Positions 55,882 through 64,000 of a stretch of 64,000 bases of DNA are shown here, piece after piece. The number at the start of each line of letters is the position of its first letter. Position 1 is the first letter of the stretch. Made by a program: the position numbers and the translations under genes. Source of the stretch: Ancylomarina sp. 16SWW S1-10-2 (GTDB taxonomy: Bacteria; Bacteroidota; Bacteroidia; Bacteroidales; Marinifilaceae); contig NZ_SADB01000014.1 in the NCBI RefSeq assembly GCF_009669305.1, positions 1 to 64,000 on the forward strand, given 5' to 3'. Below the pieces are notes generated by a model. The model saw only the letters and a program-made list of their open reading frames with translations. It was not told the DNA's origin and did not search any database.

Positions 55882-57831
55882 ATGAAAACATCTAATAATA
55901 AGTTTATTTTAATATTTATTGTACTCGCGAGCATGATGTGCTCATGTACAAACGCAGAATCTAAAAAGGAGTCTTTGAACATTCCTGCTTATTTGAAGGC
56001 TGGAGATAGTAAGCATATTTATCCAACAGTGGAACAAATAGAAATGTTGAAAAAGGTGGTTCCTGAAACTGCTTTTCAACCAGCTCCTCAAGCATCAGAT
56101 CGTGCTTATTGGGATAAGATTGCGAATGGAGAAGAGGGAAAAGTGTATTTAGAAGAGGCAGTTTCCTTACTTAAAAGAAAACCAGAAGTTCCTATTAGCG
56201 ATGCAATCTATCGTCGCGCTAATAAAGAAGGAAACCGTAAGATTTACAAACCTAGATATTATCGCACGATGGATCGACTTGAGAAGTTTATCATCGCGGA
56301 ATGTATAGAAAATAAGGGGCGATTTATCCCTCAAGTTGAGGTTTATTGTGATTCTATAATGGCTATGAAATCGTGGATGCATCCCAATCATGATGACCGC
56401 GAAAATAGTGTATTAGAAGGCAAGCGCGTGGCCATTGATCTTGGAGCACGTAAATTTGGATTGGTATTAGCATTGGCAAATGCTTTATTGGTAGATAAAT
56501 TACCTGAGTCATTAAGATCTGAAATTACGACTCAATTGCAATGGCGAATTACCGATTCATATCTTAAAACTTGTAAAGGTGAAGATAAAGTAGGAAATAG
56601 CTGGGTGAAATCTACTAGTAACTGGAATTCGGTTTGTACGAGCGGAACCATATTTTCAACCATCGTAGCTTCAAAAAATAGTAATGAACGTATTGTTGCT
56701 ATTGGTTGTGCCTTAAATAGTATGGTATATTACCTATCGGGTTTTGGCGCAGATGGTTATTGTTCGGAAGGTACTGGATATTGGAATTATGGATTTGGTC
56801 ATTATTTGTATTTAGCTGAGATTTTAGAGGATTATACTGATGGAAAAATAAACCTTTTTGAGTTTAACGATCCAGAGAAGTTAAAAAATGTGGCAAATTT
56901 CCCTCATAATTTTCAAATTCATGAAGGAATGTATGCGCCTTTTGCTGATGGTGTCACAAGAGTAAAATCAGGGAACGATAATTTTGCATACATCATGGCA
57001 AGTAAACACTATGGTGCACAGAAACAAGTGCAATTTGTTCCCGATGAAGGTGTTCAAACTTTGGTTATTTGGAACGATGGACAAGATTATACTTATTCAA
57101 CTCAAACAAGTTCAAAACTACCAGAATATACTTATTTCGATGATTTTGGCATTCTAATTTCACGTGGTCAGCAACAGGTTCCTTTTTCTATAGCCATAAA
57201 AGCAGGTCATAATGCCGAAAATCATAACCATAGCGATGTTGGAACTTATGTATTGGTGTTAGGTGAGGATTATATTTCAGGTGACATTGGAGCGCCATCT
57301 TACACTGCTGGTGCTTTTTCAAAAAACAATCCTGCTCGAAGTTCATGGGGGCATCCAGTACCAAGAATCAACAAAAGTTTACAGTCAAATGGTATTGAGT
57401 TCAAAGGAAAGATACTTCAAACAAGTTTTAATAAAGAAGCTGATAATCTTGTAATGGATATTAAGCCAGCGTATGAAATTTCTGGTTTAGAAAAATTAGA
57501 ACGAAGCGTGGTAAACGATAAAACTGGAAAAGGATGCATCACTATAACAGATAATTTTGAAGCTAGTGAGTCTGTTAGTTTCGGAACTGCCATTATGGTT
57601 AATGTAGATTATAAAATTGTAGGTGATAATACCATTATTATTAATTCAGAGAATCAAAAAGTAAAAGTTGAAATTAGCTCTGTTGGAGGTAAGGTAATTA
57701 TTAAAGATGAGGTAGTACCTATAAAACATTTGCGCAGTGGCAAAACATCTTACCGTATTGGAGTAGATTTTGAAAAACCTTTACAAAAAGGTTCAATCAG
57801 TGTAAAATATATTCCTGTAACAGAGGATTAA
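55882..57831 (+). CDS. Heparinase II/III-like protein, lipoprotein (649 aa)
   Basis: Lipoprotein signal (Cys about 20-22). An (alpha/alpha) toroid spans about residues 60-400 with KSTSNWNSVCTSGTIFST (about 243) and GDGYCSEGTGYWNYGFGHY-like GADGYCSEGTGYW; the beta-sandwich carries NHNHSDVGTYVLVLG (about 446-460) and SSWGHPVPRINKSLQ, the classic heparinase II/III-like C-terminal motifs. It is shorter than and distinct from the other four lyases here, resembling the heparin-lyase-III-like group. Expected to eliminate at a uronate in an oligosaccharide or polymer. First gene of a four-gene operon under the candidate operator at 55786. Confidence 0.78.
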   Translation: MKTSNNKFILIFIVLASMMCSCTNAESKKESLNIPAYLKAGDSKHIYPTVEQIEMLKKVVPETAFQPAPQASDRAYWDKIANGEEGKVYLEEAVSLLKRKPEVPISDAIYRRANKEGNRKIYKPRYYRTMDRLEKFIIAECIENKGRFIPQVEVYCDSIMAMKSWMHPNHDDRENSVLEGKRVAIDLGARKFGLVLALANALLVDKLPESLRSEITTQLQWRITDSYLKTCKGEDKVGNSWVKSTSNWNSVCTSGTIFSTIVASKNSNERIVAIGCALNSMVYYLSGFGADGYCSEGTGYWNYGFGHYLYLAEILEDYTDGKINLFEFNDPEKLKNVANFPHNFQIHEGMYAPFADGVTRVKSGNDNFAYIMASKHYGAQKQVQFVPDEGVQTLVIWNDGQDYTYSTQTSSKLPEYTYFDDFGILISRGQQQVPFSIAIKAGHNAENHNHSDVGTYVLVLGEDYISGDIGAPSYTAGAFSKNNPARSSWGHPVPRINKSLQSNGIEFKGKILQTSFNKEADNLVMDIKPAYEISGLEKLERSVVNDKTGKGCITITDNFEASESVSFGTAIMVNVDYKIVGDNTIIINSENQKVKVEISSVGGKVIIKDEVVPIKHLRSGKTSYRIGVDFEKPLQKGSISVKYIPVTED

Positions 57832-57975
57832 TCTTTTGCTATAAATGCTGTACAAAGTTGTTGAATATCTTAAAGTGAGCAATAGGCTTATTACTTATTT
57901 TATCAAATTCAGTTATAGTTGTTAAATCAGTATGAGAAAAAATATCAAACCGGTATTTACAATTAAGAATAAGAT

Positions 57976-59631
57976 ATGAATAGATTAAATTTTTATAGAT
58001 GTTTGGTAGTTATTTCTTTGGTAGTAACAAGTTGTGCTTCCGGTGACCGAATGGTAAAGAATAGCTATCCAGATCCTTTAATTTTAGATATGGTTCATCA
58101 TAATCCTGGTGAAGTTCCTTATAAATCGGCTTATAATGATCCTGCTGTTATTAAGGAAATGGGCTATAATGGGAAAGTTTATTTTTTGTTTGAGTCCCCA
58201 GCTTTGGCAATCAATTGGGAATCAGTTGATCCTGACATCCTGCCTGTTGGTTCCGAAGAGCGAAAATGGGTAGATAATAAGGCCTTGCAAATCAAAAAGA
58301 TGCATGCGTTATATAAAGAACAAGGCATGAATATATATGCTATGTCCGATCTTATTTTGTTTCCCCAAAGGCTGATAGAAAAGTATCATATTGAAGATAC
58401 ATTTGGCGATCCGAATAATCCGTTGATACAGAAGTTTATTCGTGCTCAACTTAATGAAATATTTGAACAATTCCCTGATCTTGATGGACTGGTTGTTCGC
58501 ATTGGGGAGACTTATTTGCAAGATGCGCCCTATCATCAGGGAGCTATTGATAATAAAACCGATGCTGAGAAGACCATCATTCCTTTAATAAACATATTGC
58601 GTGAGGAGATTTGTGTTAAGCATGATAAGCAACTTATCTTTCGTACATGGAATGCTTTTGACCGAAATTTGAGCACCTATATGAAAGTAAGTGATGCTAT
58701 AGAACCGCATCCAAATTTGATTATTAGCATTAAGCAATGCGAAGGCGATTTTCATCGAGCTCGTCCATTTAGTAAAGTGATAGGTCAAGGTCGTCATCCG
58801 CAGATTATTGAAGTGCAATGTGCTCGAGAATATGAAGGTAAAGGAGCCTATCCCAATTATATTGCAAATGGTGTAATTGAAGGTTTTGAGGAACATGCGC
58901 GGATGCCTGAAGATCAGATTAATAGTTTGCATAAGTTCGTCGAGAAAAGACCCGATTTATATGCAGGTGTATGGACCTGGTCGCGTGGAGGTGGATGGGA
59001 TGGTCCTTATATCAAAAACGAAATGTGGTGTGATTTAAATGCTTGGGTTATGGCTCAATGGGCTAAAGATCCTAAACAAAGTGAAGAAAGTGTTTTTAAT
59101 AGGTATGCAAGAGAAAAATTAAAACTGAAAAGTGACGATGTTGTAGCATTCAGAAAGCTTTGTTTGCTTTCGGCTGAAGCAGTGGTACGTGGTAGAAATA
59201 CAATTTATTGTGATATGAATCCATGGTGGACGCGCGATCAGGGTATCGGTTGGCCAGCTCCTGCAAAAGATGCCGTAGCTCAAACACGAAATCTGCAACA
59301 AAAAGATGAGTCTGTTGCCAAGTGGGAACAAATTGTTAAACTAGCAGAATCTATACATTGGGGTAGTGAGGAGACTCGCAACCATGTAATAGGTTCAGCA
59401 GAGTATGGATTTCGTTTGTATAAAATATATCGAATACTTGTTTACATGTCCGATGCAGAAGCTAAAGGGAATGCAGAGGATGTTCAAAAGTGGATTCAAG
59501 CATACGATCAAGCATGGATAGATTATAACAAACTTTCTGAAGAGTTCAGTTTTGTGGCAACATTGTATACGCAAAAATACAATCGACATATTAAGAATAA
59601 TGCAGATCGTAAAGTGAACGAACTAAGATAA
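57976..59631 (+). CDS. Lipoprotein of unassigned family, TIM-barrel glycosidase-like
   Basis: A 551-residue lipoprotein (lipobox TSC, Cys20). I cannot name the family. Visible features: an early DMVHHNPGE, repeated alpha/beta pattern, LDGLVVRIGETY (about 175-186), QLIFRTWNAFDR, ISIKQCEGDFHRARPFS, IIEVQCAREYEG, and YAGVWTWSRGGGWDG. The strand-end Glu, Asp and Trp residues recall alpha-glucuronidase-like (GH67/GH115) barrels, but I cannot confirm this. The rest is helical. An alpha-glucuronidase would fit a uronate glycan; treat as inference. It lies between a lyase and a DUF1080 gene in one operon. Confidence 0.6.
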   Translation: MNRLNFYRCLVVISLVVTSCASGDRMVKNSYPDPLILDMVHHNPGEVPYKSAYNDPAVIKEMGYNGKVYFLFESPALAINWESVDPDILPVGSEERKWVDNKALQIKKMHALYKEQGMNIYAMSDLILFPQRLIEKYHIEDTFGDPNNPLIQKFIRAQLNEIFEQFPDLDGLVVRIGETYLQDAPYHQGAIDNKTDAEKTIIPLINILREEICVKHDKQLIFRTWNAFDRNLSTYMKVSDAIEPHPNLIISIKQCEGDFHRARPFSKVIGQGRHPQIIEVQCAREYEGKGAYPNYIANGVIEGFEEHARMPEDQINSLHKFVEKRPDLYAGVWTWSRGGGWDGPYIKNEMWCDLNAWVMAQWAKDPKQSEESVFNRYAREKLKLKSDDVVAFRKLCLLSAEAVVRGRNTIYCDMNPWWTRDQGIGWPAPAKDAVAQTRNLQQKDESVAKWEQIVKLAESIHWGSEETRNHVIGSAEYGFRLYKIYRILVYMSDAEAKGNAEDVQKWIQAYDQAWIDYNKLSEEFSFVATLYTQKYNRHIKNNADRKVNELR

Positions 59632-59646
59632 ATACCTATTTAAATT

Positions 59647-60369
59647 ATGAGAAAAAAGATACTTATCCTTCAGTGGGTTCTGATTACTTGTTTTGCCAAT
59701 CCAATTTTTGCTCAGGTAAAATTAAAAGAACTATCAGATTTTCGGGAGCCAATAGGAAATTGGGTAAAGGCTGGGAAAGTAGAAATGGATTCGCAAAAGC
59801 CTGAAAGTTTAATCTATAAATCTGGAAGTAAATGCTTTGTGAATGGCGAGAATGGCAAGGCAAAATATCTGGTTTCAAAAAACGAATATCAGGACATGGA
59901 GTTTCATACTGACTTTATGTTGCCAAAAGGTTCTAATTCAGGAATATATTTTATGTGTAGGTACGAACTTCAACTATTTGATAGCTGGGGTGAAACTGAT
60001 CTTACATATTATGATTGCGGAGGTATACAAAATAGATGGGACAAAAGTACAGATGTGAATAAAAGAGGTTATAATGGATTTGCTCCGATGGTAAATGCAT
60101 GCAAGGCACCAGGAGAATGGCAGAGTCTAGACATTATATTCAGGGCTCCAAAATTCAACAAAGAAGGTGAAAAAGTGAAAAATGCGAGTTTTGATAAAGT
60201 TATTTTAAACGGAATTGTGGTGCAAGAAAATGTAGATCTAACAGTGCCAACTCGTGGAGCCATTTCTGGCGAAGAAGTTGCAAAAGCACCATTTCGACTG
60301 CAAGGAGGTCATGGACCTGTTGCTTACCGAAATATTAAAGTTAAAGATTTAGAGCACACAACTAAATAG
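59647..60369 (+). CDS. DUF1080 (3-keto-disaccharide hydrolase-like) protein, short
   Basis: A secreted 240-residue single-domain DUF1080 protein (signal ending PIFAQ). Features: SGSKCFVNGENGKAKYLVSKNEYQDMEFHTDFMLPKGSNSGIYF, CRYELQLFDSWG, GEWQSLDIIFRAP, GPVAYRNIKVKDL. The SNSGIYF/YELQLFDSWG block is the family core. It follows the unassigned 551-aa gene by 15 bp. Roles proposed for relatives are hydrolysis or lysis of 3-keto-glycosides, or sugar binding. Confidence 0.87.
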   Translation: MRKKILILQWVLITCFANPIFAQVKLKELSDFREPIGNWVKAGKVEMDSQKPESLIYKSGSKCFVNGENGKAKYLVSKNEYQDMEFHTDFMLPKGSNSGIYFMCRYELQLFDSWGETDLTYYDCGGIQNRWDKSTDVNKRGYNGFAPMVNACKAPGEWQSLDIIFRAPKFNKEGEKVKNASFDKVILNGIVVQENVDLTVPTRGAISGEEVAKAPFRLQGGHGPVAYRNIKVKDLEHTTK

Positions 60370-60453
60370 AAAGCAAATAAATAAGGAGAAACTATCTGAA
60401 TGTCTAGAAGTTGATCTCTTATGTGATAATATAAAAAATAAATATTTAGAATT

Positions 60454-61683
60454 ATGAAAAAACAATTTTATAAAACTGTATTAGGGGTAACAGTTTTGTT
60501 GTCATTATTTGTAGCAACAGGATTAACGGCACAGGCATCCCATAAAACGGAACGTGAAAAGAATTATTTGATAAGTGATGGTAGTTCATTTGTTACTAAG
60601 GATTGTTTCCCAAAATTCAGTTGGAATACGACTCCTATGTATTATCATTTTGGTGATATTGACCGTGTATTAAAGCCTGAAGAAGTTGAGTTTATAGCAG
60701 ATAGAACCAACTTTATTTGTATTGAAAAGTCACATGCCTACCACCAGCTTGGAGATGCTGTGCTTGGTACAAAACATGAAGTGAAAGCTTTTCACAAAGT
60801 AAAACCTCAGTCAAAAGTATTATTCTATTACAATTCATATGTTGCATGGCCTTTTCCTAGATTTAATAAAGAGCTTACTCCAGAGGGAATTGCTAAAAAC
60901 AAAGAATTAGCCAAATTCTTAGCCATTAATCCAAAGACAGGTAAATTGAAGGAAAAAAAGAGAGGACCTGCTTTCTCGTACTATTTTGATGCTTTAAATC
61001 CTGATTTTCGTAAATGGTGGGTAGCATCGGCTGCTGAAGGTGTGAAGATTTCAGGTGCCGATGGTATTTTTATTGATCGTATGAATGTGGATAAAAAGGC
61101 AGATTATCCTGAAGATAAATTAGCTGAAATAGCAATAGCTAAGGGCGAAATGATGGCTAACTTGAAAAAAGAAATAGGTCCCGATAAAATATTGATAGGT
61201 AACAACGGTGCTAACACTAAAGAAGTTTTTCCTTCTTGCGATGCTTTCATGTTCGAGCATTATAATGCTACTGTTATGAGTAAAGAAAGTCTTTTAAAAG
61301 ATTGGAAAGATATGCTTCGAATCGCGAAAGCGGGAAAAATGTCTATTTACCGTTTTGGTGCAAAAGGTAAAGGTAAAAGAGATATAACTGTTGGAGCTAC
61401 AAATACAAATGGAATTGAAGAAATATCTAAGGATCAATTAGAATTTTATCAGGCATGTTACCTTATTGGAGCACAACCTTATTCTTACTTCCAATATAAC
61501 TGGGGTTGGAATTTGTCTGACGGAAACTTGGTGAATTATCCTGACTTGTTAAAACCACTTGGCGCACCAAAAGAAGCCTTTAAGCGTGTAAGTCCAGAAG
61601 GTTGGGAATTTACTCGTGAATTTGAGCATGCAAGTGTTTGGGTGAATACTGAAAAAAGAGAAGCTAAAATAAACTGGCGATAA
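60454..61683 (+). CDS. GHL15-like putative glycosidase
   Basis: A secreted 409-residue protein (signal ending GLTAQA) resembling the putative glycosyl hydrolase-like family 15 (GHL15) domain. TIM-barrel features: FPKFSWNTTPMYYHFGD, FICIEKSH, KVLFYYNSYVAWPF, FDALNPDFRKWWV, ISGADGIFIDRMN (Asp about 206) and DAFMFEHYN (Glu about 269), SYFQYNWGWNLSDG. Asp and Glu at strand ends are candidate catalytic residues. The activity of GHL15 proteins is not established as far as I know. Last intact gene of the operon started at 55882; a terminator-like hairpin follows. Confidence 0.7.
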   Translation: MKKQFYKTVLGVTVLLSLFVATGLTAQASHKTEREKNYLISDGSSFVTKDCFPKFSWNTTPMYYHFGDIDRVLKPEEVEFIADRTNFICIEKSHAYHQLGDAVLGTKHEVKAFHKVKPQSKVLFYYNSYVAWPFPRFNKELTPEGIAKNKELAKFLAINPKTGKLKEKKRGPAFSYYFDALNPDFRKWWVASAAEGVKISGADGIFIDRMNVDKKADYPEDKLAEIAIAKGEMMANLKKEIGPDKILIGNNGANTKEVFPSCDAFMFEHYNATVMSKESLLKDWKDMLRIAKAGKMSIYRFGAKGKGKRDITVGATNTNGIEEISKDQLEFYQACYLIGAQPYSYFQYNWGWNLSDGNLVNYPDLLKPLGAPKEAFKRVSPEGWEFTREFEHASVWVNTEKREAKINWR

Positions 61684-61730
61684 ACCTTACTGTTTGTCCC
61701 AAAAGCAAGTTCAGAATATTTTATTCCTAA

Positions 61731-61774
61731 GCATCGGCTTTCTTTACTGAGAAGTCGATGCAGACTTGTTTTTG
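61731..61774 (+). terminator. Terminator-like hairpin after GHL15 gene
   Basis: GCATCGGCTTTC (61731-61742) pairs with GAAGTCGATGC (61751-61761) with one bulge and a G-U pair, followed by a TTGTTTTTG run. Confidence 0.55.
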
Positions 61775-61931
61775 TGAGGGAACTAAAAGAGTAATTGAAC
61801 CTGGTCGGTTTACAATTTCAGTAGGAGAGAAATAAGAAGGATTTGAAGGAAGGTAAGATGCTTATATTACTAATACAGTTAAGAATAGGTTTAAGCTTGT
61901 TGGAAAAGTAACTGAAATGAATTTTGTATAA
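61770..61931 (+). pseudogene. 3' relic of a GH3 gene
   Basis: In one frame: EGTKRVIEPGRFTISVGEK, TAA (61833), EGFEGR, TAA (61854), DAYITNTVKNRFKLVGKV, TEMNFV, TAA (61929). This is the C-terminal end of GH3 beta-xylosidase-type proteins (V-x-EPG-x-F-x-x-x-VG-x-K-x-x-GF-x-G-x-x-DA). Two internal stops and the missing body make it a pseudogene. It is not a copy of the intact GH3 at 44850, whose C-terminus lacks this GF-x-G-x-x-DA block. Confidence 0.75.
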
Positions 61932-62018
61932 ATTCTAATTGTGTATAGTAGCCTAATATTGAAACTTAAACCATTACTGAATAAGTGTAAAGAATATTAA
62001 TAGTTTATATAAAATATT

Positions 62019-63455
62019 ATGGAGAAGGGAAATTTTAAAATAGCGCTGTTCGTTATTGTTATGGCTTGTTTTTCAGTTCAACAAAGCGCTAATGCACAAT
62101 CATCATGGAAATTTAAAAAGGCAGAATTAAAGTATGTTGATTTATCGGGTGCTAATAATATTACAGGGCATCCAATAAAAACTGAAAGTATAAGATTAAA
62201 GAAAGCTAAAAGTGTTGATACGGCCACTATAATAATTAATACAAACAATATTCTCCATTCTAATTTAACAGGAATAGGTGGCGCTTTTAACGAACAAGGT
62301 GGTGAGGCTTTTATGCGTTTGCCACAAGTTGAGCGTAAGGCATTAGCTAAAGTGCTTTTTAATTCTACTACTGGGGCTGGTTTTTCTTTTTGTCGAACAG
62401 CAGTAGGGTCTTCCGATTTTGGACTAGGTGCCTATAGCTATAGCGAAACCGCAGAAGATTATGAAATGAAACATTTTTCAGTAGCACGTGATGAAAAATC
62501 AGTCATTCCTTTTATTTTGGCTGCAAAGAAAGAGAATCCTTCAATGCAAATGTTCGCCTCTCCTTGGAGTCCTCCAGCTTGGATGAAAGAATCAGGGGAA
62601 ATGGATGGAGGAAACAAAAAACCTTCTGCTAATATCCTGAAATCAAATTCTGAAATTTATAAAGCGTATGCTTTGTATTTTTCAAAATATGTGCAAGAAT
62701 ATGCCAAAAATGGAGTTCAGATTGATCGATTGATTGTGCAAAACGAAACCGATATGAATCCTACATATCCAGGATGCGATATGTCGTCAAAGCAAATGTC
62801 TGAATTGATATCAGCTTACATTGCTCCTCAATTTAATAAGGATGGCGTAAAAACTGAGATTTGGGCAGGTTCTTTTCGTGGAAAACGATCGGATGCACAA
62901 AAATTCATGAAGTTGGATAATGCTAAAGATATTGATGGCGTTGGCTTGCAGTATTGTGGATCGAATGTAATGAAGGAACTTCGTGCAGATTATCCAGAGC
63001 TGAAGATGATGCATACAGAAGGTAGATGTGAGAATGGTAAAAACACGATGAAGCAGGCACGCAAGCGCTTTGGAGAAGTTGCTTTTTGGATTAATGCAGG
63101 TAGCGAAAATTTCTGTTATTGGAACATTGCCTTAAATGAAGAAAGTAAAAGTGCTTGGAACTGGAGTCAGAATAGTCTTATAAAAATAGATAGAAAAGCT
63201 GGTATTGTTCACTATAATCCTGATTTTATACCGGTAGCTTTATTAAGTTCTTACATCAGACCGGGTGATAAAAGTTTAAAAATTGAAACAGCAAAAGGAG
63301 AAGATGCAATAGCTGTTAGCAATAAAGATCGTTTAGTCGTATTTGTTCAGAATAATGAAGAGACTGCAACAACGAAGCATATTCAATTGGATGGTAAAGT
63401 ATATGATGTAACGATTCCAGCTCAAAGTTTATGTGCTTTGATGTTTAAAAAGTAA
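62019..63455 (+). CDS. GH30 family glycoside hydrolase
   Basis: A secreted 478-residue GH30 enzyme (signal ending ANAQ). GIGGAFNEQGG, SPWSPPAWMKESG, acid/base Glu in VQNETD (about 243) and nucleophile Glu in MHTEGRCEN (about 334), FCYWNIALNEESKSAWNWSQNS. Paralogue of the GH30 at 16329 but clearly diverged (for example FRTAVGSSDFGLGAYSY region). Could act as beta-glucosidase, beta-xylosidase, beta-fucosidase or beta-glucuronidase. Preceded by the GH3 relic and followed after 130 bp by a GH31-like gene. Confidence 0.93.
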   Translation: MEKGNFKIALFVIVMACFSVQQSANAQSSWKFKKAELKYVDLSGANNITGHPIKTESIRLKKAKSVDTATIIINTNNILHSNLTGIGGAFNEQGGEAFMRLPQVERKALAKVLFNSTTGAGFSFCRTAVGSSDFGLGAYSYSETAEDYEMKHFSVARDEKSVIPFILAAKKENPSMQMFASPWSPPAWMKESGEMDGGNKKPSANILKSNSEIYKAYALYFSKYVQEYAKNGVQIDRLIVQNETDMNPTYPGCDMSSKQMSELISAYIAPQFNKDGVKTEIWAGSFRGKRSDAQKFMKLDNAKDIDGVGLQYCGSNVMKELRADYPELKMMHTEGRCENGKNTMKQARKRFGEVAFWINAGSENFCYWNIALNEESKSAWNWSQNSLIKIDRKAGIVHYNPDFIPVALLSSYIRPGDKSLKIETAKGEDAIAVSNKDRLVVFVQNNEETATTKHIQLDGKVYDVTIPAQSLCALMFKK

Positions 63456-63585
63456 AAGGTTTTGACTGATATGGATGACGATGCTATTGCTGAAAATAAA
63501 TGGGTAAATACATTTTGCTACGCTTTTATGAAAAGTCCTAAATCAGAATGCTAGCAGTATACTTACAGAAAATAAAATAATTTTT

Positions 63586-64000
63586 ATGTCACGATTACAA
63601 AAAATGTCAATGTACAGCCTCTTAGGCTTGATGTTTGTATTTTCTTCATGTGGTAAATTTAAGTATGCTGTTGAAAAGCACGACAATTCAGTTAGTATAA
63701 AAATGGATAGCCTTGATATCAATATCGAAATCATGGATGAGTCCATCATTCATGTTCAGAAAAGTTTGGTTGGAGTTGAGATTAAAAAGCTTCCTGATTA
63801 TGTAACAGTATTGAAAGCTCAAGATGTTGACTGGAAAATTAATGAATCGACGGAGCAAGTTACGATAAGTACAAACGCTATGAAAGTTTTGGTAAATAGT
63901 GATGGTACTATTGAATATCAAAACGTTGATGGAAAACACTTGCTTGCCGAAACCAATGAGTTAAGTTACATCAATCCTGATAATGAAGAAGGAAACAGAG
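63586..64000 (+). CDS. GH31-like glycoside hydrolase, 5' part only
   Basis: The ATG at 63586 opens a frame that runs off the right edge (138 codons visible). It has a lipoprotein signal (FVFSSC) and then an N-terminal beta-sandwich typical of GH31 alpha-glycosidases (SVSIKMDSLDINIEIMDE, IIHVQKS, QVTISTNAMKVLVNSDGTIEYQNVDGK). The catalytic barrel is outside the window, so specificity (alpha-glucosidase, alpha-xylosidase or other) cannot be judged. It probably belongs to the same PUL. Confidence 0.75.
   Translation, partial: MSRLQKMSMYSLLGLMFVFSSCGKFKYAVEKHDNSVSIKMDSLDINIEIMDESIIHVQKSLVGVEIKKLPDYVTVLKAQDVDWKINESTEQVTISTNAMKVLVNSDGTIEYQNVDGKHLLAETNELSYINPDNEEGNR

Noticed and set aside
63456-63557. 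About 33 sense codons in frame after the GH30 stop (KVLTDMDDDAIAENKW...)
   Set aside because: Same frame as GH30, but no protein similarity recognised and one frame in three would be open by chance over this length.

Overview
The window reads as the chromosome of an AT-rich marine-type Bacteroidota. Marinilabiliales-like is a guess from style, not a measurement. Evidence: a TonB-dependent SusC/SusD pair, a hybrid two-component (HTCS) regulator, many lipoprotein or Sec signals, no Shine-Dalgarno spacing, and -7 boxes resembling the Bacteroidota TAnnTTTG element. Nearly all of it (about 1.7-64 kb, running off the right edge) is one very large polysaccharide utilization locus (PUL).

Layout. 0-1.6 kb: 3' end of a TRAP transporter DctM gene, a terminator, and a dead IS3-family element. 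1.7-5.8 kb (minus): HTCS sensor/regulator. 6.7-11.9 kb: susC-susD. 12.4-17.8: GH88, heparinase II/III-like lyase, GH30. 17.9-22.1: two tandem GH39 paralogues and a DUF1961 protein. 22.3-33.0: GH29, a 1158-aa lyase, GH43, an alpha/beta-hydrolase esterase, a beta-helix protein, a sialate-O-acetylesterase-type protein. 33.3-35.3: GH97. 35.8-42.9: S1 sulfatase and two tandem lyases. 43.2-47.4: second sulfatase and GH3. 47.7-51.3: SGNH hydrolase, GH29, beta-helix protein. 51.3-53.8: a 'gene graveyard' with an EamA transporter inside it. 53.8-55.7: esterase and DUF1080. 55.9-61.7: lyase, an unassigned 551-aa protein, DUF1080, a GHL15-like protein. 62.0-64.0: GH30 and the 5' end of a GH31-like gene.

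How it works together (inference from families): sulfatases and esterases strip sulfate and acyl groups; five (alpha/alpha)-toroid lyases cleave at uronic acids; GH88 removes the resulting unsaturated uronate; GH39, GH43, GH3, GH30, GH29, GH97 and GH31 trim neutral sugars or iduronate; SusC/D imports oligomers. The substrate is probably a sulfated, acylated, uronate-rich heteropolysaccharide with fucose and/or xylose, likely algal. The sequence alone cannot name it.

Two things stand out. First, a gapped motif, approximately TGCAACA-N6-CTATwTwTTG, occurs at 6300, 33127, 35399 and 55786, each time at the start of a transcription unit (usually after a terminator) and each time followed 36-37 bp later by a TAnnTTTG-like box. 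It is a good candidate for the HTCS operator. Second, the locus is littered with recognisable gene relics (GH97 3' end, GH3 3' end, two sulfatase 3' ends, esterase pieces), showing that it was once larger and is being trimmed by deletion.
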